This document shows positions 1 to 12,166 of a stretch of DNA of 64,000 bases, piece by piece. Below the pieces are notes generated by a model, which ran no database searches, was not told the DNA's origin, and saw only the letters and a program-made list of their open reading frames with translations. Position 1 is the first letter of the stretch; every line of letters starts with the position of its first letter. The stretch is from Lepus europaeus (Eukaryota; Chordata; Mammalia; Lagomorpha; Leporidae), in contig NC_084827.1 in assembly GCF_033115175.1 (NCBI RefSeq), positions 152,203,701 through 152,267,700 of the forward strand. The letters run 5' to 3'. Made by a program: the position numbers and the translations under genes.

Positions 1-569
1 CCCATGTGATCCCAATCTATTACAAAATTCTCATTCAAAAATTGCACAGTACAGCAACCAAATTTCAATTTTCAACATGTGTTTCTTGACATAAGCCCGA
101 TTTGCAACTCAGTGCATCCATTTTCAACATTGCCTCTCCTTTTCCTTTCTAACTACCCTCCCGCTTCCAGGAGTCTCTCAGTAACAAAGCCCTGTGTCCC
201 AGACCCCCAGCCTGGGCCCCTTCTCTGATTCTCTCCCTCTCAGCTTTCATGATGTGGACCAACTCGCTCTCTGACTTCTTTTGAAACCCTCTTTTCATCT
301 GCACATTTCAGGTGAAAGCCCAGAACTGGGAGCACAAAGAATCCTCCTCCCTCTCATCTTCCCCTCCATCCTGTCAATGTCTGGCCATGTTCTGGGTTCT
401 GCAACCCACAACTCAGGAACCAGGCAGACAGAGGAGATGCTCAGCGGGAAATGGTATGAGAGGAGGACCAAGAACAGGAACTTTTGTGATGCAGATATTC
501 ACCTTCTTCTCAACAGACTGATTTGAATCAACAGCTGATCTGAATAGTGTCTGTCAAATCCTGAAAAGA
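1..569. other. Unique sequence, no gene recognised
   Basis: Non-repetitive pyrimidine-rich sequence. Two overlapping frames of 81 and 69 codons at 281-526 share no recognisable domain, have no splice context and look like chance. I see no repeat or RNA gene here. Confidence 0.5.
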
Positions 570-812
570 TAATAATGGCTAATATTTGAGATTTCACTCT
601 GTGACAAACACTGTTGTCGTCTCTTAGCGTAAGCATAATCTTAACTCTTCACGTAGTGTCTGTTAATCATCTCAACCACTTAAGAGAGGCGTATACCATT
701 ATTCTTCTCATTTTCCAGGGACGAAATTAAGACACAGAGGGGTTAAGCAGTCTGCCTGATGTCACATAGCTGGGAAATAGAGGGCTTTATGTTCAGACCC
801 AGAGTGCTTAGC
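570..812 (-). repeat. MIR SINE relic
   Basis: The text around 700-775 (ATTTTCCAGGGACGAAATTAAG, then a GACACAGAGGGGTTAAG-like stretch and TCACATAGCTGGGAAATAGAGG) follows the reverse complement of the MIR core. It is heavily diverged, as expected of a mammal-wide element. Edges are approximate. Confidence 0.7.
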
Positions 813-880
813 TACAAAAGCTAGGTTTTCACTACCATATAAGTAAAGTACTCTCCAACTTGTGGTATTAGCTTGACTCA

Positions 881-1033
<153 letters not shown>

Positions 1034-1079
1034 CTATACTGTATAAAAACTTCTATAAAACATATGCCCACCCATAGTT

Positions 1080-1675
1080 TTATTTATTTTTAAATATTTT
1101 CAACTTTACATTTTATTTATTTATTTTTGAGATGACATATTTTTAATTTGCATTATAGTCAAAGACTTAATGCTCCACTAAATTAAGAGTTCAACAAAAA
1201 AGCTTAGAAAGATCATGGTTCAGAGGGAACATAGGCACAAAGTTATACACAATAATTAAATGAACAGAAGTTCAACTTCACTCATATAATGTGGCTTTTA
1301 AGAGTCACAAACAATCATTAAAACTATAGGGGTATTTAATTCCTATCAATTTGTTTAACAAATATTTAAAATAAAGTTTGACAAAACACTGCAGCAGAAC
1401 TGATACACACAAGGCATTTTGGTTGTTTTTAATTTTTAGTATTTTAAAAAAAATTTTAGCTCCCACATATAAGGGAGAATATGTGGTATTTCTCTTTCTG
1501 TGTCTGGTTTATGTCACTCAACATCATGTCCTCCAGGTCCAACCATTTTGCTGCAAGTGATAGAATTTCATCCTTCTTTATAACTCGTCCATTGTCTGTA
1601 TATGCCACAGTTTTAAAAAGTCCATTCATCTGGTGATGGACACCTTGGTTGATTCACCCACAGTTTTAGATTTGT
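1080..1675 (-). repeat. Old LINE-1 3' end, minus strand
   Basis: From 1459 to 1640 the plus strand reads like the reverse complement of the LINE-1 ORF2 C-terminus (CTCCCACATATAAGGGAGAA, CATCATGTCCTCCAGGTCCA, TCTGGTGATGGACACCTTGG). The AT-rich part at 1080-1450 would be its 3'UTR, which is less certain. No coding potential survives. Confidence 0.7.
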
Positions 1676-2494
<819 letters not shown>

Positions 2495-2960
2495 CCCTTC
2501 ATTCCTTCCTTCATCAAGCACAAGTGAGCACCTGCCACAGGGCAAGGCCTGTTTTTAGGAGCTGTGGTTAGAAAGATGAACAAAATTCCTGACCTTCTGG
2601 GACTGAGTGAGGTGAGACAAACAATAACCACAAGGCAGCCAAGGTCATTAATTACCTACTAGGTTAAGTTTAATGAATGAATCAATCAAGGCGCTGAGCA
2701 GAGGCATGGGCAGCTGCCACTTCAGACAGAATGGACAGGCTCAGTCTTGAGAAGGACACCATGTTGGCCGAGATAGCTGAGCCACAGCCAAGTGGAGGGA
2801 GGAGCCAAGGGAATGCAAAGGAGCCAAGGGAGGTCTTTTTGCTAAGCATGGGCTTCAGGATGCAGAGAGGAAGCCATGGAACAGGGGAAGGTGTCATGAG
2901 ACTGATGAGGGAGGCAGGATCCAGATTATGAGAGTCCTTGTTGGTCACGCTGTGGAGATG
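2495..2960 (-). repeat. L2 LINE relic
   Basis: TGAGCACCTGCCACAGGGCA and GAACAAAATTCCTGACCTTC match the reverse complement of the L2 3' end. The stretch to about 2950, ending AGAGTCCTTGTTGGTCACGC, continues the same element. It is ancient and carries no long frame. Confidence 0.6.
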
Positions 2961-3000
2961 TACATTGACATTGATTCCAAGATGAAATGTGAAACTATGG

Positions 3001-3304
3001 AAATTTTAAAAAAATATTTATTTATTTGAAAGTCTAAGTTACAGAGAGAGAGGGAGGAAGGGAGAGAGAGAGAGAGAGAAGAATCTTCCCTCTGCTGATT
3101 CAGTCCTAGGAGCCAGGAGCTTCATCCAGGTCTCTCACATGGGTGCCAAGGTCCCAAGTACTTGGGCCATACTCTGATACTTATCCCAGGCCATTGGCAG
3201 GGAGCTGGATTGAAAGTGGAGCACCTAGGACTCCAACTGGCACCTGTATGGGATGTCGGTGTCAAAGGCAGCAGCCTCACTTGCTATGCCACACTGCCAA
3301 CCTC
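3001..3304 (-). repeat. Older C-repeat SINE
   Basis: It starts with a T-rich tail and TATTTATTTATTTGAAAG, then a GA-rich stretch, and ends with the complement of the tRNA-like head (GCAGCAGCCTCACTTGCTATGCCACACTGCC). That is the minus-strand layout of the older CSINE with an AATAAATA tail. It contains a GAGA microsatellite at about 3042-3079. Confidence 0.88.
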
Positions 3305-3411
3305 TGAAGTATTTTTTAGTACCGTGCTAAGGTCTAGATTTATGTTTAGAGAAATATCATGTTGGCAGTTATGTGTAGAATAGATGGGAGGGCGAAAGCT
3401 GGGAGGCCAGT

Positions 3412-3688
3412 TAATTTAAAAATATTTTTAAATTTGAGAGGTAGAGAGAGAGAGAGAGAGGGAAATGCTCTCATCTGCTGGTTCATTCCTCAAATGTCTG
3501 CAACAGCTGGGGCTAGACAGGCTGAAGCTGGAAGCTGGGAACTCAATTCAAGTCTTTCACGTGGTGGCATGGACCCAGTCACTTGAACTATCACCTGTTC
3601 CCTCCAGGGTCTGCATCAGCAGGAAGCTGAAATCAGGAACTTGGATATAGGACATGGGCATCTTAATCAGCATATCAACACTAGTTAA
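3412..3688 (-). repeat. Older C-repeat SINE, diverged
   Basis: This is the subtype recognised by TGTCTGCAACAGCTGGGGCT and GGTCTGCATCAGCAGGAAGC on the plus strand. It is more diverged than its neighbour at 3001 and its head end is eroded. Confidence 0.75.
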
Positions 3689-3689
3689 T

Positions 3690-4042
3690 TTAAGTCAGTG
3701 ACTTAGAGAGTGCCTTGCACATAGCAGGCCCTCAAATACTATTGGTTAGTTGATAAACTATATAAAAATAAAACCCAGACTAGTCAAGGCAATAGTGGTT
3801 AACAGCATGGACTTGAGTGTCCATCTGACTGTACTGAATGCAATATGCACCATTTATTTATAAGTGTGTATCTTGGGCACACCACTTACCTTCTCTGTGC
3901 TTGTTTCTGTATGTGATAGCAATAATACTGATAACTACCTAATAAGATTGTGCTAAGGATTAAAGTGTTAGCATATGTGAAATGAATGGTGCTTGGCATG
4001 TAGTATTGGCAATTAGCTTTCATTATGATGATGATTGTTATT
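3690..4042 (+). repeat. MIR SINE, one nearly full copy plus a 3' fragment
   Basis: The part 3785-4040 follows the MIR order: AATAGTGGTTAACAGCATGG, then CTTGGGCACACCACTTACCT, then TAAGATTGTGCTAAGGATTA, then GTGCTTGGCATGTAGTATTG. The stretch 3698-3760 (GTGCCTTGCACATAGCAGGC) looks like the 3' part of a second copy directly upstream. A short ATC triplet run follows at 4049-4070. Confidence 0.8.
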
Positions 4043-4783
4043 GATATTTATCATCATCATCATCATCATCACTACAGTTTCATGGACTTGGTAGATGCAT
4101 GGAATTACCCACAGCAGCTCCTCAGCCACCATTTCCTTAAAAGGACTGTATCATCTACCAGGGACAGTTTGAGTGAATTACTGACAAGGAAGTCATTTGA
4201 GCCTGAAGACCTAAATAGTTAATATTCCTCTGCAGAAGCTGGTTTTGTGGCTTATATTGTAGGACTCTATTTCTAAGCAACAAAAGATGATTATACAATT
4301 ATTTTTTTGTACTTCAGCAAATATGTCATTTCCCTAATAAAACATCCTTATATGACATACAACTGAGGCAGACATCAGAAGACATTAGCAAGTAAACAAA
4401 CATCTATTTTCAGGTTTCCAGGCAAGCATTTTTTCTACGCTGTCACCCAAAACTTTTAATGATCATGCTCCGAGTGATCAAGCTCCCATAGAATCGGTAT
4501 CCCTCCAAAGGAGTGCATAGTGGTATGGCTGGTTGGCTACTGAAGTTGTAAACTTTTTCAGATTTATTGCCCCCTTGTATTTATTTTCTTTAAAATTTTA
4601 ACATCTTTCACTCATATTTCTACTGAGTTTTCTTATTTTTCTTATTCATTTTTAATGAATGGTAATTTTATATGTTTGGGATAGAAATCTGTTGGCAGCT
4701 ATTTTTTGTTCAATATCTTTCATGACTTAGAGAGTTAACTTTTCACTATTTTATTGGTCTCTCATTTCACAGAAGATCTTAAT
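4043..4783. other. AT-rich unique sequence
   Basis: Apart from the ATC run at its left edge I recognise nothing. The histidine-rich 65-codon frame at 4025-4222 is only a translation of that run. Confidence 0.5.
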
Positions 4784-5126
4784 CTCAGGGCCTCCACTGT
4801 GGTGTAGAGGGTTAAAGCCCTGGCCTGCAGTGCAGGAATTCCATATTGGCCCTGGTTCTCAAGTCCTGGCTGCTCCACTTCTGATCTGACTCCCTGCTAA
4901 TGCACCTGGGAAAGCAATAGAATATGGTCCAAGTGCTTGGCCCCTGCACCACAGTGAGAGACCTGGAAGAAGCTCCTGGCTCTTGGCTTTGGATTGGCCC
5001 AGCTCCAGGTATTGCGGCCATTTGGGGAGTGAACCAGCAGATGGATGACTCCCCCTAGTCTGTCTCTGCCTCTCTCTGCAACCCTATCTTTCAAATAAAT
5101 AAAATAAATCTAAAAAAATAAAGATT
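4784..5126 (+). repeat. Older C-repeat SINE with target duplication
   Basis: The head is GGGCCTCCACTGTGGTGTAG and the tail is TCAAATAAATAAAATAAATC. The pol III B-box region is degenerate (TGGTTCTCAAGTCC). The 8-bp ATCTTAAT at 4776-4783 recurs at 5127-5134 and is the probable target-site duplication. Confidence 0.9.
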
Positions 5127-5134
5127 ATCTTAAT

Positions 5135-6007
5135 TTTAATATATGTCAACTTACATAATTCTTGTTCTTATGTTTGGTGATTTTTATATCCTGTTTGAGA
5201 AATGCTTGTCTATGCCATAGTCTTAAGCATATTCCCTTAACCACTGGTATGTAGGATAAGTGTTCTGTGAGATTCCTGACATATGTCCTTGGAAGGAAAG
5301 GGCAATCTTTCTTTGCTTTCTCTTGCCTACAACATAGCTGTGATGGTTGGAATTCTAGCAACCATCTTAAATACTGAGGTTGATGGCCATGCCATAGAAA
5401 TGACTGAACAGATAACTGGTAAAACCCTATGTTTTGCACAATTTTGTGGAACTGTGGTATAAGCCTTAGTCTGCTCACTTCCAGCCTCCTTTCATTAAGG
5501 AAGTGAGCTACTGGTTTCACTATGACTATGGGTTTTCTGTTACTGCACAAAGGAAACATGGATTAAACAATACATGAGGCTGTGTTCCTTTTATTAACAG
5601 AACAATTTATAGCTATCTTACTAGGACACTACTGAAATTCACCTTGATCTTTTATTAAAATGGCAAAAATATTGAGGGTTTATTTCATATCTAGTTTTAC
5701 AAAGAATTAAAGATAAGCACAAACTGTGGGTCTAACCTCCAGAAACACATAATGTATTCAGAAAGATGACCCTAAAACACAGAAAATACTGAAAAGAGGG
5801 CTTTATGTTTGTATGAGTGTTGACTATGGCTATGATAAAAACCCTTCAGGATAATGTATGTCAGGTATAAAGAAAAGGGAACTGGCTCATGTGTTGTTCT
5901 TGGTGCAGGTCTGCACTTATTAGATATAATACTGGTGTTTTGCATGTTCTAATTTCCCTCTCAGATGGGAAATGTATGTCTTGATGGTTTTAAAAATCAC
6001 TTTTAGA
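5135..6007. other. Sequence without recognised gene
   Basis: A 137-codon frame on the minus strand (5146-5559) lies here. Part of it (the plus-strand text around 5335-5365) recalls an old interspersed repeat I cannot name, and the protein shows no domain. I treat the stretch as non-coding. Confidence 0.45.
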
Positions 6008-6016
6008 GTGAATAGT

Positions 6017-6357
6017 TTCTCTCTTTTTTTAAGATTTAGTTATCTATTTGAAAGAGTTACACAGAGAGAGAAGGAGAGGCAGCGAGTGAGAGAGAGAGGT
6101 CTTCCATTTGCTGGCTCACTCCCCAATTGGCTGCAATGGCTGGAGCTGTGCCGATCCGAAGCCAGGAGCCAGGAGCTTCTTCTGGGTCTCCCACATGGGT
6201 TCAGGAGTCCAAGGACTTGGGTCATCCTCTATTGCTTTCCTAGGCCACAGTAGAGAGCTGGATTGGAAATGGAGCAGCTGAGACTTGAGCCGGCACCCAT
6301 ATGGGATGCTGGCACTCCAGGCAGCAGCTTTACCCACTATTCCACAGTGCCGGTTCT
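6017..6357 (-). repeat. Older C-repeat SINE with target duplication
   Basis: It runs from a T-tail and AAGATTTAGTTATCTATTTG to CCACAGTGCCGG on the plus strand. GTGAATAGT at 6008-6016 recurs at 6358-6366. The right copy abuts the T-tail of the next SINE, so this copy inserted at or beside that older tail. Confidence 0.92.
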
Positions 6358-6368
6358 GTGAATAGTCT

Positions 6369-6690
6369 TTTAAAAATTTATTTATTTTTATTTGAAAGTC
6401 AGAGAGACAGATACAGTGGACAGAAAAATCTTTCATCCTCTGCTTCACTCTCCAAATGCCTGCAATAGCCGTGGCTGGGCCAGAACAATGCCAGTGGTCA
6501 GGAACTCAATCCAGGTCTCCTATGTGTGTGGTAACCAAACACCTGAGCCATCACTTGCTGCCTCTCAGAGTGTACATTAGTAGGAAACTGGGTAAGAAGT
6601 GGAAATACGAGTCTAATGCAGGCACTCAGATATGCGATGTGGGTCTTCCAAGTGGTCCTTAACTGCTGTATGAAATACTGACGCCCAGCT
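6369..6690 (-). repeat. Older C-repeat SINE, diverged subtype
   Basis: The tail AAATTTATTTATTTTTATTT is followed by CAATAGCCGTGGCTGGGCCA and GAGTGTACATTAGTAGGAAA. It belongs to the same subtype as the copies at 3412 and 27727. No target duplication is evident. Confidence 0.82.
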
Positions 6691-7384
6691 TGAATATTCT
6701 ATAAACTGCCCTAAATCCTCATGCAAGCAGTTTAATTTAGCATCTTGTATGGCTTATAGGAAAGATCATTTTAAATGTAGGATGGAATTTAAATTCTAAA
6801 CCTACAGTTATTCATAGTCTCTTGTTGACTTAAAAACTATTTATTAACATCTTGTCTCAATGTAAAAGTGTTATTAGGATTATTTCTCAATTCAAGTACT
6901 TACGGAATGACAAATTATGTGCAAAGCATATTCAACAAAAATTTCTCCTCACCAGGAGACTGAGGAGGTGGTGCAGGAGATGAGGAGGTGTACAGTTATA
7001 GGAGCACACAAGGAAGGCCGAGAAAGGGCACATAGTTAAGGACGACTGACTCACTGACTCTCATCCTGGAGCAGCCCCTTACAACCACATCACCATGGTG
7101 TCACTGAGGTGGAGGCTGGGGAGTCTCTGACCCTCGGTGTCAAAGTAACTGAACACATGCTTGCAGCAGTCAGATATCCCAAAGCAAAAGCAGGGCACAT
7201 AGTTTGGATAGACAGTTTGTGTTTGTCCAACAAGATTCCCAATGTGGTTGGCATATTGTAAAAATTATATTTTTCTAAACATGTTGTTTGTGAAGAAAAA
7301 AGGCCCATTTCATATTTGAAAAGCACTATAAAATCTAGGGCATGGCTGATTTTATCTTATGGCAGTTATTCCAAAAATTAAGAT
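6691..7384. other. Unique sequence, no gene recognised
   Basis: AT-rich at first, then a less AT-rich patch at 6950-7180. The 78-codon minus-strand frame at 7090-7326 shows no domain. Confidence 0.5.
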
Positions 7385-8356
7385 TCATTACTTAAAGAAG
7401 GGACAAATAACCCAATAGAAAAAATGGTCAAAAGACATTAACAGGCACTTTTATGGAAGGAGAAACATGAATAGTTGTCCATTGTACATAATCATGGGGA
7501 TGTAAATTATACCAGAGTGTAAATTACAAACATTTTGGGAAAGGACTTGGCTTTATGTAGAGTGTTGAAAGTGCTTATACCCTATAGTTCAGTAATTTTG
7601 CACCATACAGAATCTCCTGTTGTGCAATATGCAACATCTAAAGAAATAGCTCAAATGTCTAAAGTAGAAGAATATATAAATATATTGTGATATTGGTATA
7701 TTTCCTAAAATGGAGTAGTATATGCAGGAAAAGTAAACTATAGCTTAGTGCCACAGCATGAATAAATTTCTGAAACATAATGCTGTGTGAAAAAGAAAGC
7801 CACAAAATGGCACACTTGCTATTATATTTATATAAAATTCAAAAATCGTGTAAAGTTAAACAATATATGGATGAAATATGCCATGTGGTGAAATTATAAA
7901 GAAGTAAAACAGAGGCCAGCGCTGCGGCTCAATAGGCTAATCCTCTGCCTGCGGCACCGGCACACAGGGTTCTAGTCCCGGTCGGGGCGCCAGATTCTGT
8001 CCCCGTTGCCCCTCTTCCAAGCCAGCTCTCTGCTATGGCCTGGGAGTGCAGTGGAGGATGGCCGAAGTCCTTGGGCCCTGCACCCCATGGGAGACCAGGA
8101 GAAGCACCTGGCTCCTGGCTGCGGATCAGCGTGATGCGCCTGCTGCAGCGCACCGGCCACGGCGGCCACTGGGGGATGAACCAATGGCAAAAAGGAAGAC
8201 CTTTCTCTCTGTCTATCTCTCTCACTATCCACTCTGACAAAAACAAAAACAAAACAAAAAACAAAAAAAAAAAAAGAAGCAAAACAGAATGATAATTCCT
8301 TTTGATGCTATTCTATTTCATATACTTCTTGCATTTGGTTGCTTGACTTATATACT
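7385..8356 (+). repeat. Ancient LINE-1 (L1M-type) 3' region, interrupted by a SINE
   Basis: The order of recognisable patches is that of a LINE-1 ORF2 end: ACCCAATAGAAAAAATGGTCAAAAG, TATAGTTCAGTAATTTTGCA, CATGAATAAATTTCTGAAACA and GTGTGAAAAAGAAAGCCACA. All frames are broken. A young C-repeat interrupts it at 7914-8275. Confidence 0.7.
7914..8275 (+). repeat. CSINE2-type SINE nested in L1M
   Basis: The head GGCCAGCGCTGCGGCTCAAT and the B-box-like GGTTCTAGTCCCGG are well kept. The tail is an A-rich run with interspersed C. GAAGTAAAACAGA (7901-7913) and GAAGCAAAACAGA (8276-8288) form the target duplication, with one mismatch. Confidence 0.96.
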
Positions 8357-8357
8357 T

Positions 8358-8685
8358 TTTTTTTTTTTTTTGGACAGGCAGAGTGGATAGTGAGAGAGAC
8401 AGAGAGAAAGGTCTTCCTTTTTGCCGTTGGTTCACCCTCCAATGGCCGCTGCGGCCGGCGCATCTCGCTGATCCGAAGCCAGGAGCCAGGTGCTTCTCCT
8501 GGTGTCCCATGCGGGTGCAGGGCCCAAGCACTTGGGCCATCCTCCACTGCCTTCCCGGGCCATAGCAGAGAGCTGGCCTGGAAGAGGGGCATCCGGGATA
8601 GAATCTGGCGCCCCAACCAGGACTAGAACCCGGTGTGCCGGCGCCGCAAGGCGGAGGATTAGCCTATTGAGCCGCGGCACCGGCC
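8358..8685 (-). repeat. CSINE2-type SINE
   Basis: A T-run is followed by GGACAGGCAGAGTGGATAGT. The copy ends with AGCCGCGGCACCGGCC, the complement of an intact head. It is nearly full length and little diverged, so fairly young. I could not settle a target duplication. Confidence 0.95.
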
Positions 8686-8712
8686 GGACTTTTGTTTTAA
8701 AATATAGGTCCT

Positions 8713-9065
8713 GGGGCTGATTCTGGGATGTATCTGATAAAGCTGCCTGTGGTGCTGGCATACCCATATGGGTGTTGGTTTGAGTCCCAGCTGCTCCACT
8801 TCCAGTCCAGCTCTCTGCTAATATGCCTGGGAAATCAGAGGAAGATTGCCCAAGTATTTGGGCCCCTGCATCCATGTGAGAGACCCAGAAGGGGAGACCC
8901 AGAAGAAGTTCCAGGCTCCTGGCTTCTGCCTGGCCCAGCTCTAGTTGTTGGCAACCATTTGGGGAGTGAACCAGTGGATGGAAGATCTCTCTCTTTCTCT
9001 CTGTGTAACTCTGTCTTTAAAATAAATAAAATAAATCTTTTAAAAAACAGATAAACAAAAAAATA
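8713..9065 (+). repeat. Older C-repeat SINE
   Basis: The head is GGGGCTGATTCTGGGATGTA and the tail is AAAATAAATAAAATAAATCT. It contains a duplicated AGACCCAGAAG(GG)GAG segment at 8881-8906. The flanks ATAGGTCC and ACAGGTCC may be an eroded target duplication. Confidence 0.9.
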
Positions 9066-9254
9066 GAATACAGGTCCATATCTGTATCTTAAAGATATTT
9101 TTTAATTTTTGCAATTCAGTCTGAGTCAGCATCCTCCAAGATGGTTGAAGTCAGCGTGAGAGGGTAGAAGCTAGGTCTGTTACAGAGACCAGGCTCCTCT
9201 CAGGAGGAGGCCAGCCCTTCCTGTTTTTGGGGAAGGAGGGGGTCCTTGGAAACA

Positions 9255-9492
9255 ATAGCACTAATACAGGAGGACTTCATTGTGTACTTGACATACAAGG
9301 TCTCATTGTGTCCTTGGAGCAACATGGTGTGTGTGGGTAAGTGTAATCATACATAGTTTGCCTATGTACATACAGGGAAATTGGAATCGGAGCAATTAAA
9401 TAACTTATTCAAGACTACACAGCTAGAGGGCGACAGAGCTGGGACTGGACACCAGTCTGTTTACCTCTGAGAAGCATGCTTTGGACTTTGGA
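9255..9492 (-). repeat. MIR SINE relic
   Basis: TAACTTATTCAAGACTACAC, then AGCTAGAGGGCGACAGAGCT, is the MIR core in reverse complement. The left half is weaker. Confidence 0.7.
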
Positions 9493-9550
9493 TACCGGGG
9501 TAGGCTCCAATGATGGCTGATCAGGTTTAAGGAATAAACAAAGAAAGCAG

Positions 9551-9809
9551 ACGTAGGCATTTGGCCTGACAGTGAAGACACCCATCCCATGTTGGAGTAC
9601 CTGGGTTAGAGTCCTGGCTCCTGCTGCTGATTCTACCTTCCTGCTAATGAGAACTCTGGAAAGCAGAAGGTGATGGCCCAAATAGGTGGTCTCTGCCACT
9701 CATGTGGGAGACCTGAGTTGAGTTCCTGGCTTGGCACAGCTCTGGTCACTGTGGGATGTGTGGTCGCTGTGGATGGGAGCTCTATCTCTAATTTAAAAAA
9801 AATAAAAGG
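9551..9809 (+). repeat. Older C-repeat SINE, short
   Basis: The body GGTGATGGCCCAAATAGGTG and the tail TTTAAAAAAAATAAAAGG identify it. GAAAGCAG flanks it at 9543-9550 and 9810-9817. It is shorter than usual, with gaps in the part after the CTGGCTTGGCACAGCTC block. Confidence 0.85.
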
Positions 9810-9817
9810 GAAAGCAG

Positions 9818-10821
9818 GAATTCTGGTATTTTATATTCACCACGCCCTTTTCCCTTCTTGTTTCTGGTGCCCTCATTTTTGCTCTTTGGCCTCTCTCTTT
9901 TCTGTCTTTCTCCATCAATGGAGTTGAAGGATATTTTGTATCACTTGCTATATTTGTTGAAGGAAGACTTGCTCTTTTCTGTCAGTTTAAAATGGAGTAG
10001 GGTACTTTATAGTCATTTGAAGCTACTTGTAAATGCCCCTCACTTGTAAAAGGCCCTTAGTTCAATTTTTTTTCTATGGGTCCGGAGTCCTTAGTAGAAA
10101 AAAAGCTCCCTATCAGCAAAAAATAGCTCCCTATCATGAAGAAAAACCAAAGGTTAGTGGAGGTGATGAACCACTCTGCCCATGATGCCCTTCTGTCACT
10201 AGGTGGCAGCAAATAGTCCTGGAGAAAGCTAACAAGCTGGAGCGCACTGCCCACATTGTATTGTGTGGGCAACTCCAGTTGGCAAACATTCTACCTAATC
10301 TGATTAGTATTCAGTGGGATTTTAAGCTTTTGCTTGGGAAGAATTTTAGCTATTGCTTAGGAGACATTTTATCCAAAGGCATCAAAAGGCATTCAGATAG
10401 ATGCAGCAATTATAGAAGCATCTTTGGCAATAGCTATTTTCTTTTTTAATGACTGCATTCCCTTAGTGAAAATCACATTTTAAAATTATGTTAAGTCCAA
10501 AAGGACCGTTTTAAAATAGCCTTACTGTGTAATCTTCTAGATGCTATGTTTCCATTGAGAGGTCCTGCTAATTCCTTATTCAAGACATGGAGAAGGTCCG
10601 TGGGCTGAGTTAATGTGTAGCCAGAAGAGAAAGCCCAGAGCTGGCATTCTTGAGACAGGGAGGAGCTTGTGAGGTTCACAGGGTAGATTCTTAAATTCTT
10701 ATATTGGTGACTCAATTCATAACCTTTGTGATAACCGATTGTGGAAAATAGGTGGAGCTAGCAATTGTTAATAATACACATATTGCTTGATTAGCCATTT
10801 AATTATAGAATATTTAGATAC
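9818..10821. other. Unique sequence, no gene recognised
   Basis: No repeat family or gene is recognised. Short frames on both strands (up to 74 codons) have no domain signature. A small local direct repeat is visible at 10105-10137 (AAAGCTCCCTATCA and ATAGCTCCCTATCA). Confidence 0.5.
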
Positions 10822-11042
10822 GCGGTTCTCAAGCAAATAATTTTTGCTTCTTACAGGGTATTTGGCAAAGTTTGGAGACATTTTTAATTGTCCCAGCTAG
10901 AGAGTTACTCTAGTTACTGGCATCTAATGGGTGGAGGTCAGTGATGGTGCTAAATACTCTATAACATACAGGACAACTCCCATGCCCTGTCCCCTGCAAA
11001 CACAGCAAAGCATTATCTGGCCTCAAATGTTGAGAAATCCTG
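10822..11042 (+). mobile_element. MER5A-like hAT-Charlie DNA transposon relic
   Basis: The left end GCGGTTCTCAAG and right end TTGAGAAATCCTG are the inverted ends of the MER5 group. Between them, TTTGGCAAAGTTTGGAGACA and TACTGGCATCTAATGGGTGG follow the consensus order. It is non-autonomous and codes for nothing. Confidence 0.8.
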
Positions 11043-11094
11043 GTGAGAGGAACAGAGAAATCAGGCGTCCAACCCCTAGCACCTGAAATGTTAT

Positions 11095-11315
11095 GATAAC
11101 CATTACTTAGAGGTCACCACTTGCCAGCCACTAAGGCTTTCTTGATACTAACTCACTACATGTACGCAATAACTCCATCTCCTAGTCCTTGTTTCTATAA
11201 ATGAAATTGGTGTCTACAGAGGTTAGACAATTTGCCAGGAAAATGCTGCTCAAAACTGGTGGAGTTGCCTGTCAAACCCAGGTAGCCAGACTTTAGAATC
11301 CTAGTTCTTAACATT
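11095..11315 (-). repeat. MIR SINE relic
   Basis: Reverse-complement MIR pattern: a diverged AAATGAAATTGGTGTCTACAG, then GAGGTTAGACAATTTGCCAG. It is weaker than the copy at 3785. Confidence 0.55.
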
Positions 11316-11792
11316 CTGCAAACTGCCACTCACATATAAATCATAAGTAAGCCAACATTCCACATCCCTCAGTCATAAATAAATCCAAGCCTTTGAAAAA
11401 AGGCCTCCAGCAATGGTGATGTTACCTGTGTCTGTTCAGAGCTTGTCTTTGTGTAGTTTGCGTCCACACCTAGGCTGTTCATTACTGGTCCCTCGCTGAG
11501 GTGGGCTGCATGGGTCACTGAGCAGGGGCTATTTGATGAATAAATGAGTGACCAGGGAGATAGGTAGAGACTGGCTGTGCCACTTTGAAGAAGTACGTCT
11601 TCCTGTTCTAGCCCCTGTGGATGAACCTGACTCATCCGACCTACATAGACACCCAGGTTTGCAAACCTTCTGGGTTGCGGAACCCACTAAGACTAAGGAT
11701 CCTGGTGCCTTCTTTAGGATATGATTTTCTGTCTCTCTCCCCTGCTATGTTGTGATTGCCTTCTGCCTGCCATAGTGCTCCCACTGTCATCA
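11316..11792. other. Unique sequence, no gene recognised
   Basis: Open frames on the minus strand (11369-11635, 88 codons) show no domain. I see no repeat. Confidence 0.45.
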
Positions 11793-11807
11793 GAAGATGC
11801 CAGGGGA

Positions 11808-12151
11808 GGCCGGCGCCGTGGCTCAATAGGCTAATTTTCCGCCTTGCGGCGCCGGCACACCAGGTTCTAGTCCTGGTCGGGGCACCGATCCTGTCCCGGT
11901 TGCCCCTCTTCCAGGCCAGCTCTCTGTTGTGGCCAGGGAGTGCAGTGGAGGATGGCCCAGGTTCTTGGGCCCTGCACCCCATGGGAGACCAGGAGAAGCA
12001 CCTGGCTCCTGCCATTGGATCAGCGCGGTGCGCCGGCCGCAGCGCACCTACTGCGGCGGCCATTGGAGGGTGAACCAAAGGCAAAAAAGAAGACCTTTCT
12101 CTCTGTCTCTCTCTACTGTCCACTCTGCCTGTCAAAAAAAAAAAAAAAAAT
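11808..12151 (+). repeat. CSINE2-type SINE, young, with 15-bp target duplication
   Basis: The head GGCCGGCGCCGTGGCTCAAT is followed by a B-box-like GGTTCTAGTCCTGG, and the tail is a run of 17 A. GAAGATGCCAGGGGA at 11793-11807 recurs exactly at 12152-12166. Several CpG sites survive, which fits recent insertion. Frames of over 160 codons across it are shadows. Confidence 0.98.
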
Positions 12152-12166
12152 GAAGATGCCAGGGGA

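Noticed and set aside
4025-4222. Histidine-rich small protein
   Set aside because: The histidines come from the ATC triplet run at 4049-4070.
5146-5559. 137-codon minus-strand frame
   Set aside because: No domain, no splice or promoter context, and part of the DNA resembles an old interspersed repeat. I could not support a gene.
7914-8275. tRNA gene from the tRNA-like head and B-box of C-repeats
   Set aside because: The heads are tRNA-derived SINE promoters without a complete cloverleaf, and occur in many copies.
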